From: Elusimicrobia bacterium HGW-Elusimicrobia-2 | GTDB taxonomy: Bacteria > CG03 | DNA length: 26,804 bases | Direction: 5' to 3' | Assembly: GCA_002841685.1 (NCBI GenBank) | Contig: PHAM01000024.1 | Location: 1 to 26,804, forward strand | Part shown: positions 1-9,600 of the stretch, piece by piece | How positions within the stretch are numbered: position 1 is the stretch's first letter | Layout: every line of letters begins with the position of its first letter | Notes under the pieces: generated by a model | What the model was told of the DNA's origin: nothing | The model's database searches: none | The model's input: only the letters and a program-made list of their open reading frames with translations | Made by a program: the position numbers and the translations under genes

Positions 1-8
1 TTCGGTTT

Positions 9-30
9 CCCCCTTTTATCAAAAAGGGGG
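9..30. repeat. Perfect 9-bp hairpin near window edge
   Basis: CCCCCTTTT (9-17) and AAAAGGGGG (22-30) are exact reverse complements around the 4-nt loop ATCA. No T-run follows on either strand, so it is a poor intrinsic terminator. It could be a dispersed palindromic repeat or the end of an upstream unit. The window edge hides its context. Confidence 0.6.
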
Positions 31-40
31 AAAATAAAGA

Positions 41-94
41 GTTCACTTTTGATTCTTAAATCTAACAAAAACGGTTCACTTTTGATTTTTAAAT
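41..94. repeat. Two-copy 21-nt direct repeat upstream of secE promoter
   Basis: A 21-nt unit beginning GTTCACTTTTGATT lies at 41-61 and again at 74-94, with one C/T difference and a 33-nt period (about three helical turns). It ends 20 nt before the -35 box of the secE promoter. That position would suit an activator-binding or UP-like region, but it could also be a remnant of a dispersed repeat. No coding potential is evident here. Confidence 0.6.
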
Positions 95-114
95 GACATG
101 CTTTGCGGAAATAC

Positions 115-142
115 TTGACACATCACAGGAAGTTTTTATAGC
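115..142 (+). promoter_or_regulatory. Sigma70-type promoter for the secE-nusG-rpl-rpo operon
   Basis: A consensus -35 TTGACA (115-120), a 16-nt spacer and a -10 TATAGC (137-142, four of six matches) predict a transcript start near 149. That leaves only about 11 nt of leader before the secE ATG. No promoter of comparable quality was seen inside the block as far as rplU, so it may drive most of the 11 kb. Confidence 0.65.
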
Positions 143-159
143 ATTAGTCCTTTTATGGT

Positions 160-339
160 ATGAGCAACGTTATAAAATTTTTCAAAAGCGTGTATGCGGA
201 ACTGGACCGCATATCGTGGGCGTCGAAAAGAGATGTGGCGGGTTTTACTGTTGTCGTGCTGGTTTTGGTGGTTATGGTGTCGTTTTTTATTATGGTGGTT
301 GATTTGATAATTTCGAAAATAGTGGGGATATTTATCTGA
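160..339 (+). CDS. secE: Preprotein translocase subunit SecE
   Basis: This is a 59-aa protein, the usual size for single-TM SecE. The N-terminal amphipathic part reads VIKFFKSVYAELDRISWASK and contains the family's conserved E-L-x-(R/K)-(I/V)-x-W pattern. One long hydrophobic segment follows at about residues 28-48. It would clamp SecY in the inner-membrane translocon. The stop codon (337-339) overlaps the nusG ATG by one base, which is the classic secE-nusG pair. The ATG at 160 gives the full conserved N-terminus. No Shine-Dalgarno sequence is evident and the predicted leader is about 11 nt, so initiation may be nearly leaderless. A longer frame at 93-302 overlaps it out of register and is spurious. 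Confidence 0.93.
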   Translation: MSNVIKFFKSVYAELDRISWASKRDVAGFTVVVLVLVVMVSFFIMVVDLIISKIVGIFI

Positions 340-881
340 TGGGCGAATATAAATTCTATGTTGTTCAGGCCCTTGTGGGTTCGGAAAAGAGGGTTTACGA
401 GGTCATCCAGGCCAAAATATCATCTTATGCCGAAGAGGGCGCCGAACCCAAGATAAGACAGGTGATAATGCCCGAAGAGAAAGTGGTGGACATCAGGAAA
501 AAGAAGAATGTCGTGCGCCCCAGAAAGATACTTCCCGGGTATATTATAATAGAGATGGTGCTTGACGAGGAAACCTTCTGGTTCATCAACGGTATCCGCG
601 GCGTGAGCGGTTTTCTCGGGGGCAAGACCCCTTTTACCGTAAAGCCGCAGGAAGTGGAATACCTCAAAGAAATGGTGACGGAATCCGAAAAGGAAAAACC
701 GCGTCCGTCGGTGCAGTTCGCCAAAAACGACAACGTGCGGATCATTGACGGGCCTTTCGCCAATTTTGCGGGGGAGATAGATCACGTGGACGAGGCTAAG
801 GGCAAGCTGAGAGTACTGGTGTCCATATTCGGCCGCTCGACTCCGGTGGAGCTTAAATTTTATCAAGTGGAGAAAACATAA
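339..881 (+). CDS. nusG: Transcription termination/antitermination protein NusG
   Basis: The protein has 180 aa, typical for NusG. The N-terminal NGN domain begins [20 protein letters not shown] and contains the [14 protein letters not shown] segment and an [10 protein letters not shown] turn. A C-terminal KOW domain (about residues 125-178) carries the [18 protein letters not shown] signature. NusG binds the RNA polymerase clamp through the NGN domain and Rho or S10 through KOW. The start overlaps the secE stop, and the stop TAA shares its last base with the rplK ATG, so translation is likely coupled along the operon. The N-terminal domain has a charged insert ([11 protein letters not shown]) before the RPRK motif. 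Confidence 0.97.
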   Translation: MGEYKFYVVQALVGSEKRVYEVIQAKISSYAEEGAEPKIRQVIMPEEKVVDIRKKKNVVRPRKILPGYIIIEMVLDEETFWFINGIRGVSGFLGGKTPFTVKPQEVEYLKEMVTESEKEKPRPSVQFAKNDNVRIIDGPFANFAGEIDHVDEAKGKLRVLVSIFGRSTPVELKFYQVEKT

Positions 882-1315
882 TGGCAAAGAAAAAAAAGAT
901 AAAGGCCCAGATAAAACTTCAGATTCCCGCGGCCGCCGCTAACCCGGCGCCACCGGTAGGCCCCGCGCTCGGCCAGCACGGCGTTAACATCATGGAATTC
1001 TGTAAGCAGTTCAACGAAGCGACAAAGGGGGAAGAGACAGGAATGCTCATACCCGTGGTCATATCTGTTTATGAAGACAGGAGTTTTTCTTTCATAACAA
1101 GAGTGCCTCCGATATCCTCTCTTATCAAAAAAGCTGTCGGTATAGCAAAAGCCTCCGGCGTGCCCAATAAGGAAAAGAAGGGAAAGCTCAGTATGGCGCA
1201 GGTCAGGGAAATAGCGGCGAAAAAACTGCCCGATCTTAATACGGAGAACATGGATTCCGCCTGCCGGATGGTGGAAGGCACGGCCCGCAGCATGGGTATT
1301 GAAGTGGGGGACTGA
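881..1315 (+). CDS. rplK: 50S ribosomal protein L11
   Basis: At 144 aa it matches the normal L11 length. The N-terminal domain shows the conserved proline-rich switch region around [20 protein letters not shown] (about residues 14-33) and the [13 protein letters not shown] helix. The C-terminal 23S rRNA-binding domain has the [14 protein letters not shown] and [13 protein letters not shown] segments. L11 forms the GTPase-associated centre with 23S rRNA and L10-L7/L12. It starts on the last base of the nusG stop. The NRPP region targeted by thiopeptide antibiotics is present in the form NPAPP. Confidence 0.98.
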   Translation: MAKKKKIKAQIKLQIPAAAANPAPPVGPALGQHGVNIMEFCKQFNEATKGEETGMLIPVVISVYEDRSFSFITRVPPISSLIKKAVGIAKASGVPNKEKKGKLSMAQVREIAAKKLPDLNTENMDSACRMVEGTARSMGIEVGD

Positions 1316-1322
1316 TTTTCTT

Positions 1323-1997
1323 ATGAAAAACAAAAGATATGCGGAATCGCTTAAAGCTGTTGAGGAAGGCAGGGCATATACGCTTGAAGAGGGCCTGAAA
1401 ATACTTAAAAGTTTCAAAAAAGCGAAGTTTGACGAAAGCGTTGAGATGCACATAAGTCTCAACACGGGCATGAAAAAAATCCCGCAGAGCATCACCGGTT
1501 CCGTGTCTCTGCCGGCCGGCACGGGAAAAACCGTGCGCGTGGCGGTGATAACTAAAGGCGCCAAGGCGGAGGAAGCTCTTGCAGCAGGCGCGGATAAAGT
1601 CGGTGGAGAAGATATCATAATCGAGATACAGGCCGGTAAGATAGATTTTGACGTACTCCTCACCACTCCGGACTGCATGAAGGATGTCGCGAAAGTGGCC
1701 AGGATCATAGGCCCCCGCGGGCTGATGCCCACGCCTAAAGCCGGCACGGTGACCATGGATATCGCCGCCGCGGTGAAAAATTACAAGGCGGGGCTGCTCA
1801 GATGGAAAGTTGATTCTTCCGGCAACATTCACGCCGCCTGCGGAAAGATATCGTTCGCGGATGATAAGCTCGCGGAAAACATAAAAGCGTTTCTGGAATC
1901 TGTCAGATCGGCGAAAATGCCTTTACCCGCGGGTAATGTGATTAAAAAAGTTTCTATAGCGACGACGATGTCGCCGGGTGTGCGCATCAGCGCGTAA
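1323..1997 (+). CDS. rplA: 50S ribosomal protein L1
   Basis: This 224-aa L1 has the expected two-domain pattern: YTLEEGLKILKSFKKAKFDESVE near the N-terminus, the central second-domain segment with IIGPRGLMPTPKAGTV, and a returning C-terminal part ending TTMSPGVRI. The strongly conserved GPRGLMPxPK(A/T)GTV loop is intact. ATG 1323 is chosen over an upstream in-frame TTG (1299) because that one lies inside rplK and adds a non-family octapeptide. The gap to rplK is only 7 nt. L1 builds the L1 stalk and in many bacteria represses its own mRNA. No obvious operator can be asserted here. Confidence 0.97.
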   Translation: MKNKRYAESLKAVEEGRAYTLEEGLKILKSFKKAKFDESVEMHISLNTGMKKIPQSITGSVSLPAGTGKTVRVAVITKGAKAEEALAAGADKVGGEDIIIEIQAGKIDFDVLLTTPDCMKDVAKVARIIGPRGLMPTPKAGTVTMDIAAAVKNYKAGLLRWKVDSSGNIHAACGKISFADDKLAENIKAFLESVRSAKMPLPAGNVIKKVSIATTMSPGVRISA

Positions 1998-2010
1998 TTG
2001 AGGGAAAAAA

Positions 2011-2541
2011 ATGAAACTCAGAGCTGAAAAAGTAAAGTGGTTGGAAAATAAAGATAAGTTTGTAAAAGAGAACAGGGCGTTTATTTTCGCCGAATTTCAG
2101 AAAATGACCGTTAAGGATATGACAGAACTGCGTATGCGCCTGAGCCGCGCCCGGGCTGTCACGGAAGTCGTGAAGAACAGGCTTTTCAAAAAACTGATGC
2201 AGGACGAATGGGAGCAGATAGCGTCTTTCGTCCACGGGCCCACGGCGGTTGTTTTTACCGACGACTCGCTCATCAGCGATGTCTGCAAGGCTCTTGGGGA
2301 TTTCTCAAAAGAAAATGAGCATTTCAAGGTACGCGGAGGTTTTTTAAGGCCCGGCCGGGTGCTGAGCGCCGGCGATATTTCAGGCATCGCGTCCATGCCT
2401 GACAGAGATACGCTCATAGCGATGGTGGCGCGCGCGGCGCAGGGCCCGCTTTACGCTTTTCACAATGTGTGCAAAATGCTGTTGTCAGGCGTTGTTTTCG
2501 CCCTGAGCGATTACGCGCGTAAAAAAGAGCAGCAAAACTAA
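2011..2541 (+). CDS. rplJ: 50S ribosomal protein L10
   Basis: The 176-aa L10 shows the N-terminal rRNA-binding domain with a K-x-N-R-L-F-K-K motif (residues about 54-60), the conserved HGPTAVVF segment and the FKVRGGFL stretch. The C-terminal helix that anchors L7/L12 dimers ends in a basic tail. The spacing to rplA is 13 nt with a purine-rich GAGGGAAAAAA stretch as ribosome binding site. There is therefore no room for the long rplJ leader used in E. coli for L10-L12 autoregulation. Confidence 0.96.
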   Translation: MKLRAEKVKWLENKDKFVKENRAFIFAEFQKMTVKDMTELRMRLSRARAVTEVVKNRLFKKLMQDEWEQIASFVHGPTAVVFTDDSLISDVCKALGDFSKENEHFKVRGGFLRPGRVLSAGDISGIASMPDRDTLIAMVARAAQGPLYAFHNVCKMLLSGVVFALSDYARKKEQQN

Positions 2542-2580
2542 GAGTTTCGAAATCGATGATATGGTAGAAGGGAGGAGATA

Positions 2581-2958
2581 ATGGCTATAAGCAAAGATGA
2601 GATTATTGAAGGTATTTCAACGATGACTGTCATGGAGCTCAGCGAGCTCGTCAAGGCGATTGAAGAAAAATTCGGAGTCAGCGCACAGATGGCGGCTCCG
2701 CAGGTTGTTGCCGCAGCGGGTGCGGGCGAGGCCTCCGCCGAGGAAAAAACAGAATTTGACGTGATCCTTAAAGTCGTGGGTGACAAAAAAATTCAGGTCA
2801 TCAAAGTTGTCAGAGAGCTCATGTCTCTGGGCCTTAAGGAAGCGAAAGACGTAGTGGACAGCGCGCCCAAAAAAGTGGGAGAAGCGCTGCCGAAGGAAAA
2901 GGCGGAAGAAATAAAGGCGAAACTCGAAGAAGTCGGTGCTACTTGTGAAATAGCATGA
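2581..2958 (+). CDS. rplL: 50S ribosomal protein L7/L12
   Basis: At 125 aa it is a standard bacterial L12. The N-terminal dimerisation helix pair ([20 protein letters not shown]) is followed by an alanine-rich hinge at about residues 38-55 and then the globular factor-binding domain. That domain carries [19 protein letters not shown] and the [10 protein letters not shown] signature. Multiple dimers recruit translation GTPases to the ribosome. A strong GGGAGGAG Shine-Dalgarno lies just before the ATG. It is the only strong one in this block, which fits the need to make L12 in excess over L10. The stop overlaps the rpoB ATG. Confidence 0.98.
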   Translation: MAISKDEIIEGISTMTVMELSELVKAIEEKFGVSAQMAAPQVVAAAGAGEASAEEKTEFDVILKVVGDKKIQVIKVVRELMSLGLKEAKDVVDSAPKKVGEALPKEKAEEIKAKLEEVGATCEIA

Positions 2959-5900
2959 GGGAAATAAGATTAGAGCGTGTCAAGGGTAGGGATTTTTCCT
3001 CGACCACGCTCTTTCTGGATATACAGACAAAATCCTATCAGGATTTTTTACAGGCGGATGTTCCCCAGCCCGAAAGAAAGCCCATTGGTCTTGAAGGAGC
3101 GTTCCAGGATATTTTTCCCATTGTCTCAACGAACGGCCGGATGGAACTGGAGTATGCCGGTTATTCGGTAGGCAAGCCTGCCCTGACGGAGATTGAAGCC
3201 AGGAAAAAAGAGCTGACTTATTCCATCCCGGTTAGAATCAAACTGCGTCTCAAAAAATACAGAGAGCAGGGTGCCGTTCCGCACATTTTTGAGAAGGAAA
3301 TCAATTTCTGCAATGTTCCTTATATGACCAAAAGCGGGAATTTCATCATAAACGGCAACGACAGGGTGATAGTGAATCAGCTCCACCGTTCGCCGGGAGT
3401 GATTTTCGAGGAAGCCGCGGCTCACGAGGTGACGCAGCTGGGCCGTCAGAAGTACACAGCCGGCATCATCCCCTACCGCGGCGCATGGGTGGAATTTGAG
3501 TTTGATTACGACAATGCCCTGATCGTCGTCATAGACAGGAGAAAAAAATTCCCCGCTACGGTGATACTCCGCGCCCTCGGTCTTGAGACAAATGACCAGA
3601 TCGTGGAAAGGTTTTATCAAACGGAAGAAGTGCCTGCCGGCTCAATAGATCTGGAGTCCCCCGAAAGAACCTATCTCGGAAAAACCCTTCCCCCCGCCGC
3701 GGACGGGAAAGTGCCGTACTACGCAGGATGCGGAATAGATTCCAACCTTATACAATTCGCCATCGCTGCGGGCATGAAAAAGATCACGGTTATAACAAAA
3801 GCCTCAGCTGCGGACAATGTGGCCATACTGGAGACCCTGAAGAAGGACAATGTGCGCTCACAGAAACAGGCGATAGTGGAATTTTTCAAAAAACTGAGGA
3901 TACAGGAATTCACGAGCGAAGCGACAGCGAAGGATTTTTTTTCGACGCTGCTTTTCAAGAGCACGAAAAGATATGACCTGTCCTTCGTGGGCAGGTACAA
4001 ACTTAATCTCAGGCTGGCGAAGACCTACGAAAAACTCGGATTGAAGGTGCCGTCGCTTTCCAGAAGAACGCTCTGCTATGAGGACATTCTGGCCGTAATA
4101 TACAATGTCATAGCGCTCAACCAGAAACTTGAGAGCAAGGTGGACGACATAGATCACCTCGGCAACAGAAGGATCAGGTCGGTGGGAGAGCTGTTGCAGA
4201 ATCAGATTAAAATAGGCCTGACAAATCTCGCCAGGGTTTCGCGCGACAGGATGAATATGAAACAGGATGTGAAAAATCCGCAGGAGCTTGTCAACACGAC
4301 TTCCATCATAACCACGATTAACAAATTCTTCGCCACATCCCAGCTTTCACAGTTTTTGGATCAGACCTCACCTGTGTCGGAGCTGACTCACAAGAGAAGG
4401 CTTTCGGCCATAGGGCCGGGCGGGCTCAACCGCAAACGCGCCGGTTTTGAAGTGCGCGACGTGCACAATTCCCATTACGGAAAAATATGCCCTATTGAAA
4501 CCCCTGAAGGCCAGAATATAGGCCTCATTGTTTCCCCTGCGGTGTATGCTCGCGTGAATCAGTACGGCCTTTTAGAAACACCCTATAAAAAAGTTGAGAA
4601 TGGCGTTGTCACCGGCAAAGTGGAATACATGACGGCAGATGAGGAAGAGCGCTGTACGATAGGCCCGGCCACAATGAAGGTTGATAATAACGGCCGCATA
4701 ATAGACAATTCTATAATGGCCCGGCGCGGTGGCGAGTTTCTGTTCGCCTCTTCTAAGGAAATACAGTATTCGGATGTCGCTTCCAACCAGATATTGAGTC
4801 CTTCGGCGGGGCTGATACCTTTTATTGAACATGACGATGCCAACAGAGCTCTTATGGGAGCGAACATGCAGAGGCAGGCGGTGCCGCTGCTTTCCACTGA
4901 GGCCCCTCTTGTGGCCACGGGCATGGAAAAGAGCATAGCCGTGGACAGCCTGGCTGTTGTTTGCGCCGAGAACCCCGGAACGATTGTGAGCGTTCAGTCG
5001 GACAGGATAATGATAGAGAGAGAAGACGGTCAATATGATGTTTATGATCTGTTGAAATTCCTAAGGACCAACCAGAACACCTGTATAAATTACTCGCCGA
5101 TGGTCACGGTGGGCCAGAAAGTGAAAAAAGGCACTGTCCTCACAAGGGGCTGCGCCACGGATGACGGCCTTCTCGCCCTTGGTAAAAATGTCCTTGTGGC
5201 CTATCTTTCCTGGGAAGGCTATAATTATGAGGACGCCATAATAGTCAGCGAAAGGCTGGTGAAGGATGATGTCTTTACCTCAATCCACATCACGCGTCAC
5301 GAGTCCGAAGTGCACACCGGCGTCGGCGGGGCTGACGACAGATCGGAAGAAATAACGCGGGATATTCCGGGCGTTTCTCCCGCTCAGATAGCCAGACTTG
5401 ATTCAAACGGCATCGTTGTCGAGGGCACCTATGTGGAGCCGGGCGATATCCTGGTGGGAAAAGTGATTCCCGAAGAAGAAACCTATGTGCCTCACGAGGT
5501 GCTTCTGCGCAGTATTTTCGGTGATAAGGGCCGCCGCTTCAAAGATGTGTCTCTCACCGTTCCGCCGGGGACAAGAGGGACTGTTATAGGCGTGGAGCTT
5601 TTTGAAAGGAAATCCAAGCTCACAAAATTTCAGAGGGAGAAAAAGGTCAAGGCCGTCACGGAAAAATTCAAAGATCTCGGTGCGGAACTCCGCTCCATGA
5701 GGAACGGCGAGATAAAAGACACGGACCGCGATCTGGAGAAAAAGAAGATTACCTCAGCCCAGCACAAAAAACTGGTGGAAAAGATCCAGAAATTCTATGA
5801 ATTTGAGCTGGACATGATGAAAAAGCAGAGAGATACGGCCGTTAAAGACGCCAAGGGCGCCACGGATCTGCCGCCGGGGGTGAGCAAGAAAGTCAAGGTA

Positions 5901-6662
5901 TACATCGCCACCCGCAGAAAAATATCCATAGGCGACAAAATGGCCGGCCGTCACGGCAACAAGGGCGTTGTATCAATAGTGCTGCCGGTTGAGGATATGC
6001 CTTTTCTTCCGGACGGAACGCCGGTTGACATGATGATCAGCCCGCTGAGCGTGCCGTCCAGAATGAACATCGGCCAGATCTTTGAGACGCTCCTGGGTTT
6101 CTCAGCCAAAAAACAGAATGTGAGGTTTATATGCCCGTCTTTTAACAGCCCTGTTTTTGAAACCGATGTGGCCGGAAACCTGAAAAAGGCCGGCCTCCCG
6201 CCAACAGGCGCTTTCACCCTTTTTGACGGCCGGACGGGCCGTCCGCTTATGGAAAAGGTCAGTGTGGGTTACCCCTATATGCTCAAACTTGTGCATATGT
6301 CCGAGGATAAGATCCACGCCCGTTCCACCGGCCATTACTCAATGGTCACCAGGCAGCCGGTGGGAGGCAAATCCCTGATGGGCGGCCAGCGTTTCGGGGA
6401 GATGGAGGTGTGGGCCATCGAGGCCTACGGCGCCGCTAATCTGCTCAGGGAGTTTTTGACCGTAAAGAGCGATGATGTAAAAAGCCGCCAGAAACTGCTG
6501 GAGACAATAATAGGCGATGAGCCCGGTAAAGACGAGAAGCCGAAAGACAGATTTATGCCAGCCCCGTCGACGCCGGAAGCTTTCCAGGTGCTCGTGAGGG
6601 AACTGCAGTCAATGGGTTTTAAGGTTGAGCTTTCGAAAAATAAAGGTGCCGCGAAAAAATGA
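2955..6662 (+). CDS. rpoB: DNA-directed RNA polymerase subunit beta
   Basis: The 1235-aa beta subunit is intact. It is shorter than the 1342-aa E. coli protein, as in many non-proteobacteria. The rifampicin pocket at about residues 457-490 reads [20 protein letters not shown] followed by RLSAIGPGG. The residues equivalent to E. coli Q513, D516, H526, R529 and S531 are retained, so it looks rifampicin-sensitive. Downstream are [11 protein letters not shown]-type and [14 protein letters not shown] motifs, the [10 protein letters not shown] active-site lysine region, and a C-terminal [19 protein letters not shown] block. The start overlaps the rplL stop (ATGA) and the stop overlaps the rpoC start (ATGA). 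Confidence 0.99.
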   Translation: MREIRLERVKGRDFSSTTLFLDIQTKSYQDFLQADVPQPERKPIGLEGAFQDIFPIVSTNGRMELEYAGYSVGKPALTEIEARKKELTYSIPVRIKLRLKKYREQGAVPHIFEKEINFCNVPYMTKSGNFIINGNDRVIVNQLHRSPGVIFEEAAAHEVTQLGRQKYTAGIIPYRGAWVEFEFDYDNALIVVIDRRKKFPATVILRALGLETNDQIVERFYQTEEVPAGSIDLESPERTYLGKTLPPAADGKVPYYAGCGIDSNLIQFAIAAGMKKITVITKASAADNVAILETLKKDNVRSQKQAIVEFFKKLRIQEFTSEATAKDFFSTLLFKSTKRYDLSFVGRYKLNLRLAKTYEKLGLKVPSLSRRTLCYEDILAVIYNVIALNQKLESKVDDIDHLGNRRIRSVGELLQNQIKIGLTNLARVSRDRMNMKQDVKNPQELVNTTSIITTINKFFATSQLSQFLDQTSPVSELTHKRRLSAIGPGGLNRKRAGFEVRDVHNSHYGKICPIETPEGQNIGLIVSPAVYARVNQYGLLETPYKKVENGVVTGKVEYMTADEEERCTIGPATMKVDNNGRIIDNSIMARRGGEFLFASSKEIQYSDVASNQILSPSAGLIPFIEHDDANRALMGANMQRQAVPLLSTEAPLVATGMEKSIAVDSLAVVCAENPGTIVSVQSDRIMIEREDGQYDVYDLLKFLRTNQNTCINYSPMVTVGQKVKKGTVLTRGCATDDGLLALGKNVLVAYLSWEGYNYEDAIIVSERLVKDDVFTSIHITRHESEVHTGVGGADDRSEEITRDIPGVSPAQIARLDSNGIVVEGTYVEPGDILVGKVIPEEETYVPHEVLLRSIFGDKGRRFKDVSLTVPPGTRGTVIGVELFERKSKLTKFQREKKVKAVTEKFKDLGAELRSMRNGEIKDTDRDLEKKKITSAQHKKLVEKIQKFYEFELDMMKKQRDTAVKDAKGATDLPPGVSKKVKVYIATRRKISIGDKMAGRHGNKGVVSIVLPVEDMPFLPDGTPVDMMISPLSVPSRMNIGQIFETLLGFSAKKQNVRFICPSFNSPVFETDVAGNLKKAGLPPTGAFTLFDGRTGRPLMEKVSVGYPYMLKLVHMSEDKIHARSTGHYSMVTRQPVGGKSLMGGQRFGEMEVWAIEAYGAANLLREFLTVKSDDVKSRQKLLETIIGDEPGKDEKPKDRFMPAPSTPEAFQVLVRELQSMGFKVELSKNKGAAKK

Positions 6663-9600
6663 AAAATAAATCAAAAGATAATCTGGATTTCACGAGTTTT
6701 GACAGTCTGAAAATTTCTCTGGCCTCTCCCCAGATGATCAAGAAATGGTCTTACGGTGAAGTGAAAAAGGGCGACACGATAAATTACAGGACTTTCAAGC
6801 CTGAGAGAGACGGGCTTTTCTGCGAGGCGATATTCGGGCCCACAAAAGATCACGAGTGCCAGTGCGGCAAATACAAATTCCGCAAGTACGAGGGAATCGT
6901 CTGCGAGCGTTGCGGCGTGGAAGTCACCGAATCCGAAGTGCGCCGCCACAGGCTCGGTCACATAGATCTGGCGGTGCCGGTTTCTCATGTCTGGTTTCTG
7001 AGAAAGACCCCTTCCCGCGTGGGCGTGCTCCTCGGTATGAAGATCACGGATCTTGAAAAGGTCATTTACTACGCCAATTATATCGTGACGGATCCCGGTG
7101 CGACGCCGCTGAAGCTGAAGCAGCTGCTCTCAATAGACGATCACGCGCGCTTGAGGAAACTCTACGGCCTCAGGTTCAAAGCGGGAATCGGAGCTTCCGC
7201 CATCCGGAAACTCCTTAAAGAAATGAATGTGGAAAAGCGGATGGAAGAACTCAGGGCTAAACTCAAAACCGAGAAATCATCCGTGGGCATCTCGCGCATG
7301 GACAAGCATCTTAAAATAGTGGAAAGTTTTTTTTACTCCGGCAACAAGCCCGACTCCATGATATTGACGGCGCTGCCGGTGATGCCTCCAGGTCTGAGGC
7401 CGCTGGTGCCGCTTGAGAGCGGCCGCTTCGCCTCATCGGATCTTAACGATCTGTACCGCAGGATCATCAACAGGAACAACAGGCTCAAACACATAAAAGA
7501 GCTCAGGGCTCCCGAGGTTGTCGTCAACAATGAAAAACGCCTTCTTCAGGAAGCGGTTGACGCCCTTATAGAAAACGGCATCCGCGGCAAAACCGTGGTG
7601 TCCGCATCCGGCCGCGCGCTCAAATCCCTCGCGGATATAACAAAAGGGAAAAGAGGCCGCTTCAGGCAGAACCTCCTCGGCAAAAGAGTGGATTTTTCCG
7701 GCCGCGCCGTTATTGTCGTCGGGCCGCAGCTCCATATTGACCAGGTGGGCGTGCCCAAATATATGGCCGTGGAACTCTTCAAGCCTTTTATCATAAGAGA
7801 GCTGCGCAAGCAGGGCCTGGCCTCTCACATAAAAGACGCCAACAGGGTGATACGCGAACAGCCCGGTCTTGTTTTTGATCTTTTGGAAAAGATAATGAAG
7901 ATGTATCCGATCATGATAAACCGCGCTCCGACACTCCACAGGCTCAGCATACAGGCCTTTTATCCGGTTCTTGTGGAAGGAAACGCCGTGCAGCTCCATC
8001 CCCTCGTGTGTTCGCCGTTTAACGCGGACTTTGACGGTGACCAGATGGCGCTCCATCTGCCTCTGACGCCCGAGGCGAGAATGGAGGTGATGACCCGCCT
8101 TATGTCAACGAAAAACTTTTTTTCTCCGGCCAACGGCAATATGCTCGATACCCCGTCCCAGGACATGGTGCTCGGTATCGCGTATCTGACGAAGATGAAA
8201 CCGGGGGAAGTCGGCGAGGGTAAAATATTCAAGGACGCGGATGAGGCCATAAGGGCTTTCCGCTTTAATGTTGTCGGGCTCCACGCCAAAATAAAAGTGG
8301 CGGGACTGAATGAAATATCGGAAAAAGACAAAGACGGCAAAATTCTAAAGCCTTCGGAGTGGAAAGACTACACCACGCCCGGGCGCATCATCTTCAATGA
8401 CATCATTCCCGCGGGCATTGACAAGATCAACATGGAGATGACGAAAAGCAAGATCCATGAATTGATCATGATCATACACATCAAGGCGAATAACTATGTT
8501 CTGGCGCAATTCCTGGACAGGATAAAAAGGCTGGGCTTTCATTACGCGACGGTGTCGGGCAGTTCCATTCTGGTGGAGTCTCTGATCCAGTGCGGAGCCA
8601 AAGACAGGATAATCAACGAATCAAAAGAAAAAGTTTTGAGGTTTGATAAGAGTTATCAGGCCGGTATAATGAGTAAGCAGGAAAGGTATAACAGGATAAT
8701 ATCCCTCTGGCAGGACACCAGCGACACGCTGGCGGATATGGTTTTTGAGGATATGGCCAAGCAGGAACTCAAACCGTATAAGGTCGGTGAGCCGAGGTTC
8801 AATTCACTTTACATAATGGCCTCTTCCGGAGCGAGAGGTTCGCGCACGCAGGTGCGTCAGCTTGTGGCGATGAGAGGCCTGATGGCCAAGCCGCAGAAAA
8901 GAGTGACCGGCGAGATCGGTGAGGTCGTTGAGACGCCCATTGTTTCCAATTTCAGGGAAGGCATGACTGTGCCTGAATATTTTATTTCGACTCACGGCGG
9001 CAGAAAAGGCCTTTCGGACACGGCCCTCAAAACCGCTGAGGCGGGCTATCTTTCAAGAAAACTTGTGGATGTCGGCCAGGATGTCGTCGTTTGCATGGAT
9101 GACTGTCAGTCCGTCAACGGCATCACGGTTTCCGCTCTCATGGAGGGTCAGAATGTCGTTGAGTCGCTGTCCGAAAGAATAGTGGGACGCGTTGTCATTG
9201 ATAACATTGTTAACCCCATCACCGACGAGGTGCTCATAAAAGAAGGTGAACTTGTCAGCGAAGCTGACGCGAAGAAAATAGAGGACGCGGGTTTTGTATC
9301 GGTCAAAATAAGATCCGTCCTCACATGTCAGTCACCCCGCGGCTGCTGCGCCAAGTGCTACGGAAGAGATCTTTCAACAGGCCGGATGGTCAGGTTGGGC
9401 GGTACGGTCGGCGTCATCGCGGCCCAGAGTGTCGGCGAGCCGGGCACACAGCTGACACTGCGGACTTTCCACATCGGCGGTATAGCCGGAAGGATCATGG
9501 ACACCTCTGAATTGCGCGCCATGTCGGACGGTAAAGTGGAATTTGAACATCTTCAGACAATAAAAAACAAAGAGGGCGTTCTCGTCGTCATCAGCAAAAA

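Noticed and set aside
9-30. Terminator of an upstream gene
   Set aside because: The stem is strong but followed by AAAATAAAG on the plus strand and by a mixed sequence on the minus strand, so the U-tract needed for intrinsic termination is missing.
93-302. 69-aa frame overlapping secE
   Set aside because: It is out of register with secE (160-339), which has a clear family pattern. Its translation is low-complexity Gly/Tyr/Val without any motif.
863-1756. Long minus-strand frames opposite rplK/rplA, rpoB, rpoC and others
   Set aside because: They are antisense shadows of strongly conserved genes and contain no independent family motifs.
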